A DNA stretch of 60,062 nt from positions 1 through 60,062 of the forward strand of contig CAUJIK010000096.1 of the NCBI GenBank assembly GCA_963205255.1. Reading direction: 5' to 3'. The DNA is from Pseudomonadota bacterium (lineage in GTDB: Bacteria > Pseudomonadota > Gammaproteobacteria > Steroidobacterales > Steroidobacteraceae). The position numbers and the translations under genes are program-made. Positions 1-7,841 of the stretch are shown one piece after another (the stretch's first letter is position 1; each line of letters begins with the position of its first letter). The notes under the pieces were generated by a model. The model was not told the DNA's origin. It was given only the letters and a program-made list of their open reading frames with translations, and did no database searches.

Positions 1-168
1 TGGCGGCCTGAGCAGGCCATGGATCCGGACATCTGGATCGAGAACATTCCCTACAACGAGACGCGCAACTATGTGCAGCGCATTCTCTGGCACACGCTGG
101 TGTTCGGCTGGCTGGCAAGCGGGGAAGCGCAGGACACGCGCGATTGGCTGCGGGCCATAAGGCCCTGA
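1..168 (+). CDS. Soluble lytic murein transglycosylase, C-terminal end (partial)
   Basis: The 5' end lies outside the window. The visible 55 residues read through IWIENIPYNETRNYVQRIL and end at TGA 166-168. The ENIPYNETRNYV block is the conserved C-terminal signature of Slt70-type lytic transglycosylases, which cleave the MurNAc-GlcNAc bond of peptidoglycan in the periplasm with formation of a 1,6-anhydro product. The catalytic glutamate lies upstream and cannot be checked. The gene converges on the YaiI gene, with about 30 bases between the stops. The family call rests on this short tail. Confidence 0.8.
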   Translation, partial: WRPEQAMDPDIWIENIPYNETRNYVQRILWHTLVFGWLASGEAQDTRDWLRAIRP

Positions 169-199
169 TGTAAGGTCCTGATGGTTCGGCGGGCGCGGA

Positions 200-688
200 T
201 CAGGATTTGCGCCGCGCCAACCAGGTGTCCAGATGACCCGCGAACGCATTGCGGTTGGCCTGGCTCAGCGGCGGCGGACCATCGCCCACATTGCCGCTGG
301 CGCGCATCGTGTCCATGAAGTCGCGCAGGTTGAGCAGGCCGCGGATGGTGTCGGCTGAATAGCGCTCTCCGCGTGGATTCAGGGCGTGCGCACCCTTCGC
401 GATCACCTCCGCCGCGAGCGGAATGTCCGCGGTGATCACGAGGTCGCCTGCCACGGCGCGGCGCACGATCTCGTTGTCGGCCACGTCGAAGCCCGACGAC
501 ACCTGCAGCACCTTGAGACTGGGGATGCGCGGCACGGAGAGCGGCTGGTTCGCGACCAGGGTGACGGTCACGCCCGAGCGTTGCGCTGCCCGGTAGAGGA
601 CTTCCTTGATGACCTTGGGGCAGGCGTCAGCATCCACCCAGATGGCTGCGCGCCGGTCGGCTGCGTTGTCGTTCAAGACGCTAGACAC
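200..688 (-). CDS. yaiI: YaiI/YqxD family protein (UPF0178, DUF188)
   Basis: A protein of 162 residues, normal for this family. It opens with [20 protein letters not shown], in which the VDADACP segment is diagnostic, followed by a [17 protein letters not shown] block and [15 protein letters not shown]. The fold is PIN/nuclease-like, but no substrate is established. The start is GTG at 686-688, inside the last codons of the upstream EamA gene, an 8-base overlap that suggests translational coupling. It converges on the transglycosylase gene. Confidence 0.9.
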   Translation of the reverse strand: MSSVLNDNAADRRAAIWVDADACPKVIKEVLYRAAQRSGVTVTLVANQPLSVPRIPSLKVLQVSSGFDVADNEIVRRAVAGDLVITADIPLAAEVIAKGAHALNPRGERYSADTIRGLLNLRDFMDTMRASGNVGDGPPPLSQANRNAFAGHLDTWLARRKS

Positions 689-1580
689 TCGCGCCCGGTG
701 GGCGCACGGCGGCGGCGGCCAGGTCCTCGCGGCGGATCAGGTACAGCCCGCTCGCCACGATGATCACCGCGCCCAGCCAGGTCATTCCATCGGGCAGCAC
801 CTGCCAGATGGCCAGATCCAGCATCACGACCCATACCAGGCCGGCGTATTCCAGCGGCGCGATCTGGCTCGCCTCGCCCAGCCGGAAGGCATGCGTCAGC
901 GCGATCTGCCCCACGGCGCCGGTGATGCCGATCATCATGATGATCCACAGATGCCCTCGCTGCACCGGCTGCCAGTGGAACACCGCGATGGCGCCGGCAA
1001 ATAGCGTGAGCAACACTAGGAACCAGAACACCATGGCCTCGGGGCTGTCCCGCTGCGCCAGCTTGCGCACCGTGATCGCCGCTATCGCATAGCACAGCGC
1101 CGCGAGCACCAGCACGAGGCCCGGCCCGGTGATGACGCCCGCCGCGCCGGGCCGCAACACCACCAGCACGCCGAGCAGACCCACCACGATCGCGGCCCAG
1201 CGCCGCGGCCCGACCTTTTCGCCGAGCAGGGGCACGGCCAGTGCCGTGACCATCAGCGGCGAAACGAACACGATGGCGTAGGCCGTGGACAAGGGCATGC
1301 GCGCCACGCCGTAGACGAAGCCGGCCATCACGCCGACGCCGAGCACGCCGCGCAGCAGGTGCAACGGCCAGTGCACATGCAACAGTGTGCCCGCCTTGCC
1401 GCGCAGCAGGATCCACAGCAGCACCGGCGGCATTGCCGCGAGGCTGCGCAGCGTCGCCACCTGGAAGGGTGAGTAGCTGGTTGCGATCCACTTCATGCCC
1501 GCGTCCATGAACGCGAACATCAGGCCGGCCAGCAGCATCCACGCGGCGGCGGCACGGGAGTGGTGGGTTACTGGTGTCAT
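681..1580 (-). CDS. EamA-family (DMT superfamily) transporter
   Basis: A protein of 299 residues made almost entirely of hydrophobic helices, consistent with ten membrane segments in two repeated five-helix halves. The first EamA half includes [20 protein letters not shown] and [21 protein letters not shown]; the second includes [19 protein letters not shown] and [18 protein letters not shown]. Members export amino acids or other metabolites across the inner membrane; the substrate cannot be read here. The 3' end overlaps the yaiI start, so the two are probably co-transcribed. The upstream AT-rich segment is shared with the divergent hipA gene. Confidence 0.9.
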   Translation of the reverse strand: MTPVTHHSRAAAAWMLLAGLMFAFMDAGMKWIATSYSPFQVATLRSLAAMPPVLLWILLRGKAGTLLHVHWPLHLLRGVLGVGVMAGFVYGVARMPLSTAYAIVFVSPLMVTALAVPLLGEKVGPRRWAAIVVGLLGVLVVLRPGAAGVITGPGLVLVLAALCYAIAAITVRKLAQRDSPEAMVFWFLVLLTLFAGAIAVFHWQPVQRGHLWIIMMIGITGAVGQIALTHAFRLGEASQIAPLEYAGLVWVVMLDLAIWQVLPDGMTWLGAVIIVASGLYLIRREDLAAAAVRPPGASV

Positions 1581-1622
1581 TCGCGTGCCTGCGGAAGGGC
1601 GATGCGCCAGCGTTGATATTTG

Positions 1623-1696
1623 TCCATATGTATATGGATATTATAATAGATAAATTATCAGGTAGGCGGAATATAATTTGATACTATTATATCTAT
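1623..1696. promoter_or_regulatory. AT-rich divergent promoter/operator region of the hipA module
   Basis: This segment is far AT-richer than its surroundings. It holds a perfect 16-base palindrome, TCCATATGTATATGGA (1623-1638), a 10-base palindrome TATTATAATA (1639-1648), and a spaced inverted repeat ATAGATA (1646-1652) / TATCTAT (1690-1696). Two perfect TATAAT hexamers lie at 1642-1647 and 1672-1677 on the + strand, and one on the - strand at 1640-1645. Autoregulated HipBA-type modules use palindromic operators of this kind. Which palindrome is bound, and which hexamers are used, is inference. Confidence 0.55.
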
Positions 1697-2995
1697 ATGA
1701 AGCTGCAGATCACATTGGAGCGCTTCGCTGACGGGCATTGGGATCCTATAGCAAGCCTTTCGCTCACGGGTGACCCGGCTGCGGGAATCAGCACACCGAC
1801 GGTTTTCGCCTACGCGATCGACTACGCCGCCAACAACCTGGATCGCCGCGATGCGGCGGCGTTATCCGCCCAGTTGCCCATCGGGCTGGGAGCACATTCA
1901 TTGCCGCGCTGGCCCGCCTTCCTCGTGGACCTGCTGCCACAAGGGTACGGGCGCGAGGAACTGCTGCGCGAACTGAAGCTGCCCGAAAATGCTGGCCGCG
2001 AGGCGGACTGGCCCCTGCTTTGCCATGGAGCTGGCAACCCCATTGGCAACCTGCGCGTCGCTGAAGCGCACGCCTGGCTGTCCGAGCGCGCGGCAAGCGC
2101 GCCCAGACTCGCACGAGGCTTTACGTTCCAGGAGGCGGCGGCGCGGGCAGACAACTTCATCGAATTCATCGCCACCCACGGCCTGTTCGTCGCGGGCTCA
2201 TCGGGCGTCCAGGGCGAATGGCCCAAGATCCTGCTGACCGAGGACGCCGACGGGCTGCTGCACCTGGATCACACCCTCGCCGATTCACTCGCCAGACGCC
2301 ATTGGCTGGTGAAGTTTGGTCGCGGCACCGATCCCGCACTGGCCCGCATATTGGCGCTGGAGGCTCCTTACATGGATCTGGCGCGACGCCTCGGCGCGCG
2401 CGTGCACGCGCCGCTGGAACAGCATGGACGTGCGCTGTTCGTTCCCCGGTTCGATCGCCACGTGACGGACGCCGGCGTCGAACGCATTGCGCAAGAGAGC
2501 ATCGCAAGCCTTTGCGGGCTGGCCGAGTTCAGCGCCGCACCGCCACACGAACGGGTCATCGCGCAGCTCGCACAGGTCTGCACCGATCCGCAGTCCGAAA
2601 TCATCGAGTATGTGCGTCGCGATGTGCTGAACATCGTCATGGGCAATCGCGACAACCATGCACGCAACACGGCGATCCAGCGTTTTGCGGATGGCCGCAT
2701 CGCGCTGACGCCAGTGTTCGATTTCGCTCCCATGATGCTGCATCCCGATGGCATCGCGCGGCGCATGCGCTGGAGCGGGGAAACCGGACTCGCGCCGGAC
2801 TTTCGCCGCGTGATCCAGCTCTGCGAGGAGGTCAGCGGCCAGGCCCTTCCGGCATTGCCGAAGGCGCTACACGACCTTGCCGGGCTCCTGGCGCAGCTTC
2901 CGCAACTCGTCGATGCGGCCGGCGTTCCGGCGGACATCCTCGACCGTCAGCAGCTGTCGATCGTGGCGGTGCGCGGGGCTCTTGAAACCCTTTAG
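1697..2995 (+). CDS. hipA: HipA-family serine/threonine kinase toxin
   Basis: A 432-residue HipA-like kinase. The N-terminal part carries PRWPAFLVDLLPQGYGREEL; the core has a glycine-rich loop GSSGVQGEWPK followed by ILLT, then the substrate segment LFVPRFDRHV. The catalytic loop MGNRDNHARN and the metal-binding FDFAPMMLHPDG match HipA_C. Family members phosphorylate targets such as glutamyl-tRNA synthetase and cause growth arrest; the target here is unknown. No Shine-Dalgarno sequence precedes ATG 1697, so translation may be weak or nearly leaderless. Unlike classical hipBA, the toxin gene comes first and the HTH partner follows 6 bases after the stop. Confidence 0.87.
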   Translation: MKLQITLERFADGHWDPIASLSLTGDPAAGISTPTVFAYAIDYAANNLDRRDAAALSAQLPIGLGAHSLPRWPAFLVDLLPQGYGREELLRELKLPENAGREADWPLLCHGAGNPIGNLRVAEAHAWLSERAASAPRLARGFTFQEAAARADNFIEFIATHGLFVAGSSGVQGEWPKILLTEDADGLLHLDHTLADSLARRHWLVKFGRGTDPALARILALEAPYMDLARRLGARVHAPLEQHGRALFVPRFDRHVTDAGVERIAQESIASLCGLAEFSAAPPHERVIAQLAQVCTDPQSEIIEYVRRDVLNIVMGNRDNHARNTAIQRFADGRIALTPVFDFAPMMLHPDGIARRMRWSGETGLAPDFRRVIQLCEEVSGQALPALPKALHDLAGLLAQLPQLVDAAGVPADILDRQQLSIVAVRGALETL

Positions 2996-3001
2996 GACCT
3001 G

Positions 3002-3298
3002 ATGATGGACAAGCGTCGCAAACCCCTTACTCCTGCAGAGCAGCTCCAGTTGCAGCAAGCCATGAGCCAGTTCGTGCAGGAACATCCAGAGATGGAGGTG
3101 CCCGCTATGATCAAGGCGCTGCGCCAGATGCTGCATCTGACGCATGCGGACATGGCGCGCATAGGAGGGGTTTCTGTTCCTGCACTGCGGAATCTAGAGG
3201 TGGGTCGGGCCAGCCCAACGCTCGATACGGTTGGAGCACTGCTGCGGCCGTTGGGGTTGAAGCTTGCGGTTGTTACTCAACGTAAACCGCAATATTAG
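3002..3298 (+). CDS. XRE/HipB-like HTH antitoxin
   Basis: A 98-residue protein with a C-terminal Cro/C1-type helix-turn-helix: MIKALRQMLHLTHADMARIG, then VSVPALRNLEVGRASPTLDT and VGALLRPLGLKLAVV. The GRASPTLDTVxxLLxPLGLxL pattern is typical of HipB-type antitoxins. About 40 residues precede the HTH. Two adjacent ATGs (3002 and 3005) share the AGGA at 2994-2997, and the second has the better spacing. It is inferred to neutralise the upstream kinase and to repress the palindromic promoter region. Downstream DNA lacks strong coding signal for about 260 bases. Confidence 0.82.
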   Translation: MMDKRRKPLTPAEQLQLQQAMSQFVQEHPEMEVPAMIKALRQMLHLTHADMARIGGVSVPALRNLEVGRASPTLDTVGALLRPLGLKLAVVTQRKPQY

Positions 3299-3560
3299 TC
3301 CAATAGATACACCGCGGCTCGCTGACTTGTTGTGGCTCACTGCAGCGCAGAGTCAGGCGAACGAGCCTACGATCAAAAGAGATTCTGATTCGCGCCCGAT
3401 ACATATAAGCCAGCCGCCCTGCGAACCCCCAACTAATAGGCCCACTTCTCTAACCTTATCTCGGCATTCCTTCCAATACCATACCGCCGTTAGCTGCTCG
3501 GAAGTTGGACTCTTAAACCTCAGCAGCAACCGAATCGCCGCCGGTGCCTCCGCCCACGGC
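3299..3560. other. Gene-poor spacer after the hipA module
   Basis: I see no convincing gene. The frames that cross it give low-complexity, Ser/Arg-rich translations without start signals. Base composition is visibly less GC-rich than in neighbouring core genes, as in the rest of 1.6-4.6 kb. Confidence 0.5.
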
Positions 3561-3791
3561 CTACTCCTTCCTCGCGAAGCCTTCGATGACCCACGCCGCA
3601 GCAGCTCCAAAGAAATACACCACGACCGCTACTAGCACTCCAACGACCAGGGCTTCAGTCTGAAATCGTCCGCCGCGCATCGCTGGTTCGATAGCCTCAT
3701 ATGAGCAAACGAAAAGAGCAACTGCAGCAAAGGCGATTCCGAGCCATCGAGTGACTTTGGCGGCTCTTCTCAGACCTTCACTCAAATCCAT
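3561..3791 (-). CDS. Small inner-membrane protein, unknown function
   Basis: A 76-residue protein. A charged amphipathic start (MDLSEGLRRAAKVTRWLG) leads into a first hydrophobic helix, IAFAAVALFVCSYEAI. After a short polar stretch comes a second helix, LVVGVLVAVVVYFFGAAAAW, and a short basic tail. An AGGGGA ribosome site lies about 5 bases ahead of ATG 3791, supporting the gene. I do not recognise a named family. It stands alone on its strand between the toxin module and another small gene. Confidence 0.6.
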   Translation of the reverse strand: MDLSEGLRRAAKVTRWLGIAFAAVALFVCSYEAIEPAMRGGRFQTEALVVGVLVAVVVYFFGAAAAWVIEGFARKE

Positions 3792-4021
3792 GTACGTCCC
3801 CTAGAAACTGGTTGCAGCATTCCAATGCTAAGACTCAGCGGCCACCCAATGCAAAACGGAGCAATAAGTCTTTTTGCCGGTAGTCGAGCATTTTGCTCCG
3901 GCTAGGGAAGCTCTGATTTACTCTCCGTAACGGCAGGCGTTGGAGCTGGATTGGAAGTGAAGGCCAGGCATGGCGCCCACCCCTGCGGGTGAGCGCTTGC
4001 GCCAGCTCCTTCAACGTACAG

Positions 4022-4162
4022 CTACTTCTTGCGTTTTTTGCCGCCCATCTGGATCGGCCAAGCCTTCAGCCCGTAATCACGGGCATCCAGCTGCGTTCCA
4101 TTAGGGAGCCTGCGATAACGCCTGAAGATCAGTCCCGGAGGGACTGTTTTCGGGGTCGCCAT
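4022..4162 (-). CDS. Small basic protein of 46 residues, unknown function
   Basis: The translation from ATG 4162 begins MATPKTVPPGLIFRRYRRLP and continues with NGTQLDARDYGLKAWPIQMG before a lysine-rich end (GKKRKK). A GAGGTG ribosome site 5 bases upstream fixes this start rather than the in-frame one 60 bases earlier. The PxGxIFRxYRxLPNG...ARDYGxKAWP pattern looks like a conserved small-protein family, but I cannot assign a function. Neighbours are non-coding or small orphan genes. Confidence 0.55.
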   Translation of the reverse strand: MATPKTVPPGLIFRRYRRLPNGTQLDARDYGLKAWPIQMGGKKRKK

Positions 4163-4612
4163 AAGGCACCTCACATTGCTGCGGGAACACCCAACTTGAG
4201 AGACGCTCAGGATCCGTAACACTCCGGTGTAAACGAAGGTTCACTTTTCCCATGTCTTGCGCTAAAGTCTCGGCTCCAATCTGAGACGGTAGCGATGCCT
4301 CAAGTATCCGCGGCCGCACGTTCCGCGAACTTTTACCGGAGTCACTCAACGGACATGAACCGAAAATTCTTGTCCGTTTTTCATTCAGGTTGACGAGCTA
4401 CTATTGAAGGCTCTCCTTCCGTAATTACTGAAGTTGGTATCACGAGCAAACGAGCGAAACACCGAGTCCTGTAGCCGCTTCCTCGCCAGAAAAAAATGCC
4501 TGGCGTGAGCTGCACTGACCACCAGCTCTCCTGAGAAACACTTGGCTTGTGACGTTGGCTCTCTAGAAAGCGAGCAACGAAGAACCCGCCGTCCCCGCGC
4601 TCGTCTCTCACC
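4163..4612. other. 450-base region without a convincing gene
   Basis: The composition is mixed and lower in GC than the neighbouring ribonucleotide reductase genes. The one visible structure is a hairpin on the + strand, AACGGACA (4348-4355) / TGTCCGTT (4371-4378) with a 15-base loop and trailing Ts to 4381, shaped like a rho-independent terminator though no + strand gene precedes it. A 76-codon open frame at 4381-4611 (-) has no ribosome site and no recognisable protein features. Confidence 0.45.
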
Positions 4613-5305
4613 TCACCCGCACTTTGAATCCCCGCAGTTCAGGCACGTCATGCACCCATCCATCATGACCACCGCCGCCGTGCTGCACTTGCTGCACAGC
4701 TGCGCGCCCTCCGGGAAATCACTGCGCGAGAACGCATCCTGCTGCTTCGTCCGCGCCTCGAACTCGGCGCGCTTTTCCTCGATGAGCTTCTTCTGGTGTT
4801 CATCAAGCTCGGCCGGGCGCAGCAGGCCGATGAACTGCAGGTGCTTCTCGATCACGTAGCCAAGCTCGGCGATGATCGAAGGCATGAACTTGCCGCCGGG
4901 CTGCCAGTAGCCGCCGCGCGGATCGAACACGGCCTTGAGCTCCTCGACCAGGAAGGTCACGTCGCCACCCTTGCGGAACACGGCCGAGATCACGCGGGTG
5001 AGAGCGACGATCCACTGGTAATGGTCGAGGTTCTTCGAGTTGATGAAGATCTCAAAGGGGCGCCGCTGCTCGTGCACGGTGCCCTCATTGAGCAGGATGT
5101 CGTTGATGGTCACGTACATCGCGTGGTCGGAAACCGGCGTCTTGATCTTGTACGTGGAGCCGATCAGCATCTCGGGACGCTGGTACTCCTCCGTCAGGCG
5201 CACGACCTTGGCGCTCTCCTTGACCGGAGCCGGGCGGGCGGTCTCCGCAACCTTCTCTTCGGGCTTGCGGACGCGATACTTCACGATCTTCTTGTCGATC
5301 TTCAT
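4613..5305 (-). CDS. nrdJb: Class II ribonucleotide reductase, small C-terminal component NrdJb
   Basis: About 230 residues from ATG 5305; a TTG at 5317 overlapping the nrdJa stop (TTGA) is an alternative start. The middle part, FEIFINSKNLDHYQWIVALT and VFRKGGDVTFLVEELKAVFD, matches the region that follows the catalytic barrel in single-chain NrdJ enzymes. The protein ends in a cysteine cluster, CSKC...CMTCLNCGDSKCG, the zinc-finger and swinging-thiol tail that re-reduces the active site. It follows nrdJa directly in one operon, as in the split NrdJa/NrdJb enzyme of Pseudomonas aeruginosa. The split into two genes is the notable feature. Confidence 0.88.
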   Translation of the reverse strand: MKIDKKIVKYRVRKPEEKVAETARPAPVKESAKVVRLTEEYQRPEMLIGSTYKIKTPVSDHAMYVTINDILLNEGTVHEQRRPFEIFINSKNLDHYQWIVALTRVISAVFRKGGDVTFLVEELKAVFDPRGGYWQPGGKFMPSIIAELGYVIEKHLQFIGLLRPAELDEHQKKLIEEKRAEFEARTKQQDAFSRSDFPEGAQLCSKCSTAAVVMMDGCMTCLNCGDSKCG

Positions 5306-5313
5306 GGCGCTGC

Positions 5314-7485
5314 TCAATGCGTCTCGGACGTGGATGTCTGGTACTTGCCGTAATACCCTTCTTTGAGGGCATCGAAAAGATTCGCGGCCGAATGCATCTC
5401 GCCGTCGTATTCGATCTGTTCGTCGCCAGCCACTTCAACCTCGCTGCCATCCTCCAGCGTGAACACGTACTTGGTGTTCTTGAGATCCTCTTCCTTCACC
5501 AGTACGCCCTGGAAGGCTTCGGGGTTGAAGCGGAAGGTGGTGCAACCCTTCAGGCCTTTCTCGTGCGCGTAGCGGTAGATGTCCTTGAACTGCTCGTAGG
5601 GGTAATCCGTGGGCACGTTGGCGGTCTTGGAGATGGAGGAATCCACCCAGATCTGCGCGGCGGCCTGGATGTCCACATGCTGCGAGGGGGTGACGTCATC
5701 GGCCACGGTGAAGTAGTCCGGCAGCTTCTTGCCGGCTTCGGTGGCGTTGGGCATGGCCTCCTGGTTGACGAGCGCGCGGTAGGCCAGCAGCTCGAACGAG
5801 AACACGTCCACCTTCTCCTTGGTCTTGCGGCCTTCGCGGATCACGTTGCGGAAGTAATGATGCGCGAAGGAAGGCTCGATGCCGTTGGAGGCATTGTTGG
5901 CCAGCGACAGGGAGATGGTGCCGGTGGGCGCGATGGAGGTGTGGTGCGTAAAACGCGCGCCCACCTGCGCCAGCTGCTCTACCAGCTGCGGCGCGACCTT
6001 GGCGACGCGCTGCATGTAACGGCTGTAGCGTGCATGCAGCACGCGACCGGCGATCTTCGAGCCGACGTTCCAGCCGTCGGCCTTCATCTCCGGACGCTTG
6101 CGCAGCATCTCGGCGGTGACCTCGAACTCCTCGTTCATGATGGGCGCGGGGCCCTTCTCGCGCGCAAGATCCAGGCCCGCTTCCCAGCCGGCCAGCGCCA
6201 TCTCGCGCGACACATCCTCGGCGAACTTCACGGATTCGGGTGAACCGTATTTCATGCCCAGCAGCGTGAAGGTGCTGCCCAGGCCCAGGAAACCCATGCC
6301 GTGGCGGCGCTTGCGCATGATCTCGTTGCGCTGCTGCTCGAGCGGCAGGCCGTTCACTTCGACCACGTTGTCGAGCATGCGCGTGAACACGCGCACCACT
6401 TCGCGGTATTCATCCCAGTCGAAGCGCGCATCGGAGGTGAACGGATCGATGACGAAGCGCGTGAGGTTCACCGAACCCAGCAGGCAGGAACCATACGGCG
6501 GCAGCGGCTGCTCGCCGCAGGGGTTGGTGGCGCGGATGTTCTCGCACCACCAGTTGTTGTTCATCTCGTTGACGCGGTCGATGAGGATGAAACCGGGCTC
6601 GGCGAAATCGTAGGTGGAAGTCATGATGACATCCCACATGCGGCGCGCCGGTATGGTCTTGTAGATCTTGCAGGCGACGAGGCCTTCGTCGTTGACGATG
6701 TAGCCATCGACCGTGGGCCACTCGCGCCACACGTATTTCGCAGCATCGGAAAGCTGCGCGCGGTCGCCTTCGAACTCCTTCTCGCGCACCGGGAAGGCCA
6801 GCTTCCAGTCGGTGTTGTCGCGCACCGCCTGCATGAACTCGTCGGTGATGAGCAGCGAAAGATTGAACTGCCGCAGGCGACCGCTCTCGCGCTTGGCGCG
6901 GATGAACTCCATGACGTCGGGATGGCCGACATCGAAGGTGCCCATCTGTGCGCCGCGGCGGCCACCGGCCGACGACACGGTGAAACACATCTTGTCGTAG
7001 ATATCCATGAACGACAGCGGGCCGGAGGTATAGGCGCCGGCGCCGCTCACATACGCGCCGCGCGGGCGCAGCGTCGAGAATTCATAGCCGATGCCGCAGC
7101 CGGCCTTCAGCGTGAGGCCCGCTTCGTGCACCTTGCCGAGGATGTCGTCCATGGAGTCGCGGATCGAACCGGACACCGTGCAGTTGATGGTCGACGTGGC
7201 GGGCTTGTGCTCCCACGCGCCGGCATTGGAAGTGACGCGGCCGGCAGGGATCGCGCCCTTGCGCAGCGCCCATAGGAAACGCTCGTTCCACTGCTCGCGC
7301 GCGGCCGGACGCTCCACATCGGCCAGCGTGCGGGCAACGCGCTGGTAGGTGTCGTCCATGGTCTTGTCGAGGGGTTCGCCATCCTTGGAGGCGAGCCGGT
7401 ATTTCTTGTCCCAGATGTCCAGGGAGGCTTCCTGGAACGGGATGCTGTCCACACGCTTGGGCACGAGCTTCACCACGCTGTTCAT
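5314..7485 (-). CDS. nrdJa: Adenosylcobalamin-dependent ribonucleotide reductase, catalytic component NrdJa
   Basis: A 723-residue catalytic chain that reduces ribonucleotides to deoxyribonucleotides using an adenosylcobalamin-derived thiyl radical. Landmarks are STINCTVSGSI (first redox cysteine), KAGCGIGYEFSTLRPRGA, the radical-site ATNPCGEQPLPPYGSCLLGS, and the phosphate-binding SIAPTGTISLSLAN. It ends where NrdJb begins, so reaction and re-reduction parts are on separate chains. The start at ATG 7485 lies 49 bases downstream of an NrdR-like box. No class I or III genes, and no cobalamin riboswitch that I can recognise, are nearby. Confidence 0.93.
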   Translation of the reverse strand: MNSVVKLVPKRVDSIPFQEASLDIWDKKYRLASKDGEPLDKTMDDTYQRVARTLADVERPAAREQWNERFLWALRKGAIPAGRVTSNAGAWEHKPATSTINCTVSGSIRDSMDDILGKVHEAGLTLKAGCGIGYEFSTLRPRGAYVSGAGAYTSGPLSFMDIYDKMCFTVSSAGGRRGAQMGTFDVGHPDVMEFIRAKRESGRLRQFNLSLLITDEFMQAVRDNTDWKLAFPVREKEFEGDRAQLSDAAKYVWREWPTVDGYIVNDEGLVACKIYKTIPARRMWDVIMTSTYDFAEPGFILIDRVNEMNNNWWCENIRATNPCGEQPLPPYGSCLLGSVNLTRFVIDPFTSDARFDWDEYREVVRVFTRMLDNVVEVNGLPLEQQRNEIMRKRRHGMGFLGLGSTFTLLGMKYGSPESVKFAEDVSREMALAGWEAGLDLAREKGPAPIMNEEFEVTAEMLRKRPEMKADGWNVGSKIAGRVLHARYSRYMQRVAKVAPQLVEQLAQVGARFTHHTSIAPTGTISLSLANNASNGIEPSFAHHYFRNVIREGRKTKEKVDVFSFELLAYRALVNQEAMPNATEAGKKLPDYFTVADDVTPSQHVDIQAAAQIWVDSSISKTANVPTDYPYEQFKDIYRYAHEKGLKGCTTFRFNPEAFQGVLVKEEDLKNTKYVFTLEDGSEVEVAGDEQIEYDGEMHSAANLFDALKEGYYGKYQTSTSETH

Positions 7486-7534
7486 GGGTCTTGTGTTCTG
7501 CTCCCTGGCCAGAAACCGTCGAATAGATTCCCGG

Positions 7535-7550
7535 ACACAAGATGTTGTGC
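7535..7550 (-). promoter_or_regulatory. NrdR-like box upstream of nrdJa
   Basis: The - strand reads GCACAACATCTTGTGT, close to the NrdR consensus acaCwAtATaTwGtgt, with the CAA...TTG arms intact. NrdR is the ATP/dATP-sensing repressor of ribonucleotide reductase genes. Only one copy is visible; many promoters carry two spaced about three helical turns apart. Confidence 0.6.
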
Positions 7551-7632
7551 CGGAAGAGGGAAGTTAAATTCGGCGCGCGGCAGCGTCAAGGCGGATTTCG
7601 GAATTCCGGAATCCTGAATTTTCTTTCAACAT

Positions 7633-7651
7633 CAATGCACTATCTGCATTG
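7633..7651. promoter_or_regulatory. Palindrome CAATGCA-N5-TGCATTG
   Basis: Seven-base perfect arms flank CTATC, in the divergent nrdJa/hsp20 region. Its symmetry suggests a dimeric regulator site. It does not match the NrdR consensus and I cannot name the protein. Confidence 0.4.
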
Positions 7652-7773
7652 CGCGGCGTTTTTATATTTGCAACCCCTGCCATGGCTGCGATCTCGGGCG
7701 GAGCCCGGCAATCAACCTATGGTATCTGCGATGCACAATCGTTCCACAGGCTATCCACAGGCCTGAGCTGCCT

Positions 7774-7801
7774 CTTGAAAGCCGCGCGGGCATCCGCAGA
7801 T
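7774..7801 (+). promoter_or_regulatory. Sigma-32 (heat-shock) promoter of hsp20
   Basis: A perfect CTTGAAA -35 element (7774-7780) is followed after 13 bases by CCGCAGAT (7794-7801), close to the CCCCATnT -10 consensus of sigma-32. Transcription would start about 33 bases before the hsp20 ATG, leaving too short a leader for a ROSE-type RNA thermometer. Confidence 0.7.
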
Positions 7802-7841
7802 CAGGGTCATCGACATATCCGTTTCGTGAGGAGACACCTGA

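Larger units (their letters stand above)
7486..7841. other. Divergent intergenic region between nrdJa and hsp20
   Basis: This 356-base region contains no gene. From left to right it holds the NrdR-like box (7535-7550), a short AT-richer stretch with a 19-base palindrome (7633-7651), a pair of TCCACAGG octamers 11 bases apart (7743-7750 and 7754-7761), the sigma-32-type promoter (7774-7801) and the hsp20 ribosome site (TGAGGAG, about 12 bases before the ATG). Confidence 0.7.

Noticed and set aside
4381-4611. 76-codon open frame on the - strand next to nrdJb
   Set aside because: No ribosome site, no hydrophobic or domain pattern; kept only as part of a gene-poor region.
7743-7761. Two TCCACAGG octamers, one inside a DnaA-box-like CTATCCACA
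   Set aside because: Only one near-match to TTATCCACA and no AT-rich unwinding region or dnaA/dnaN nearby, so not an origin. Chance or a minor regulator site.
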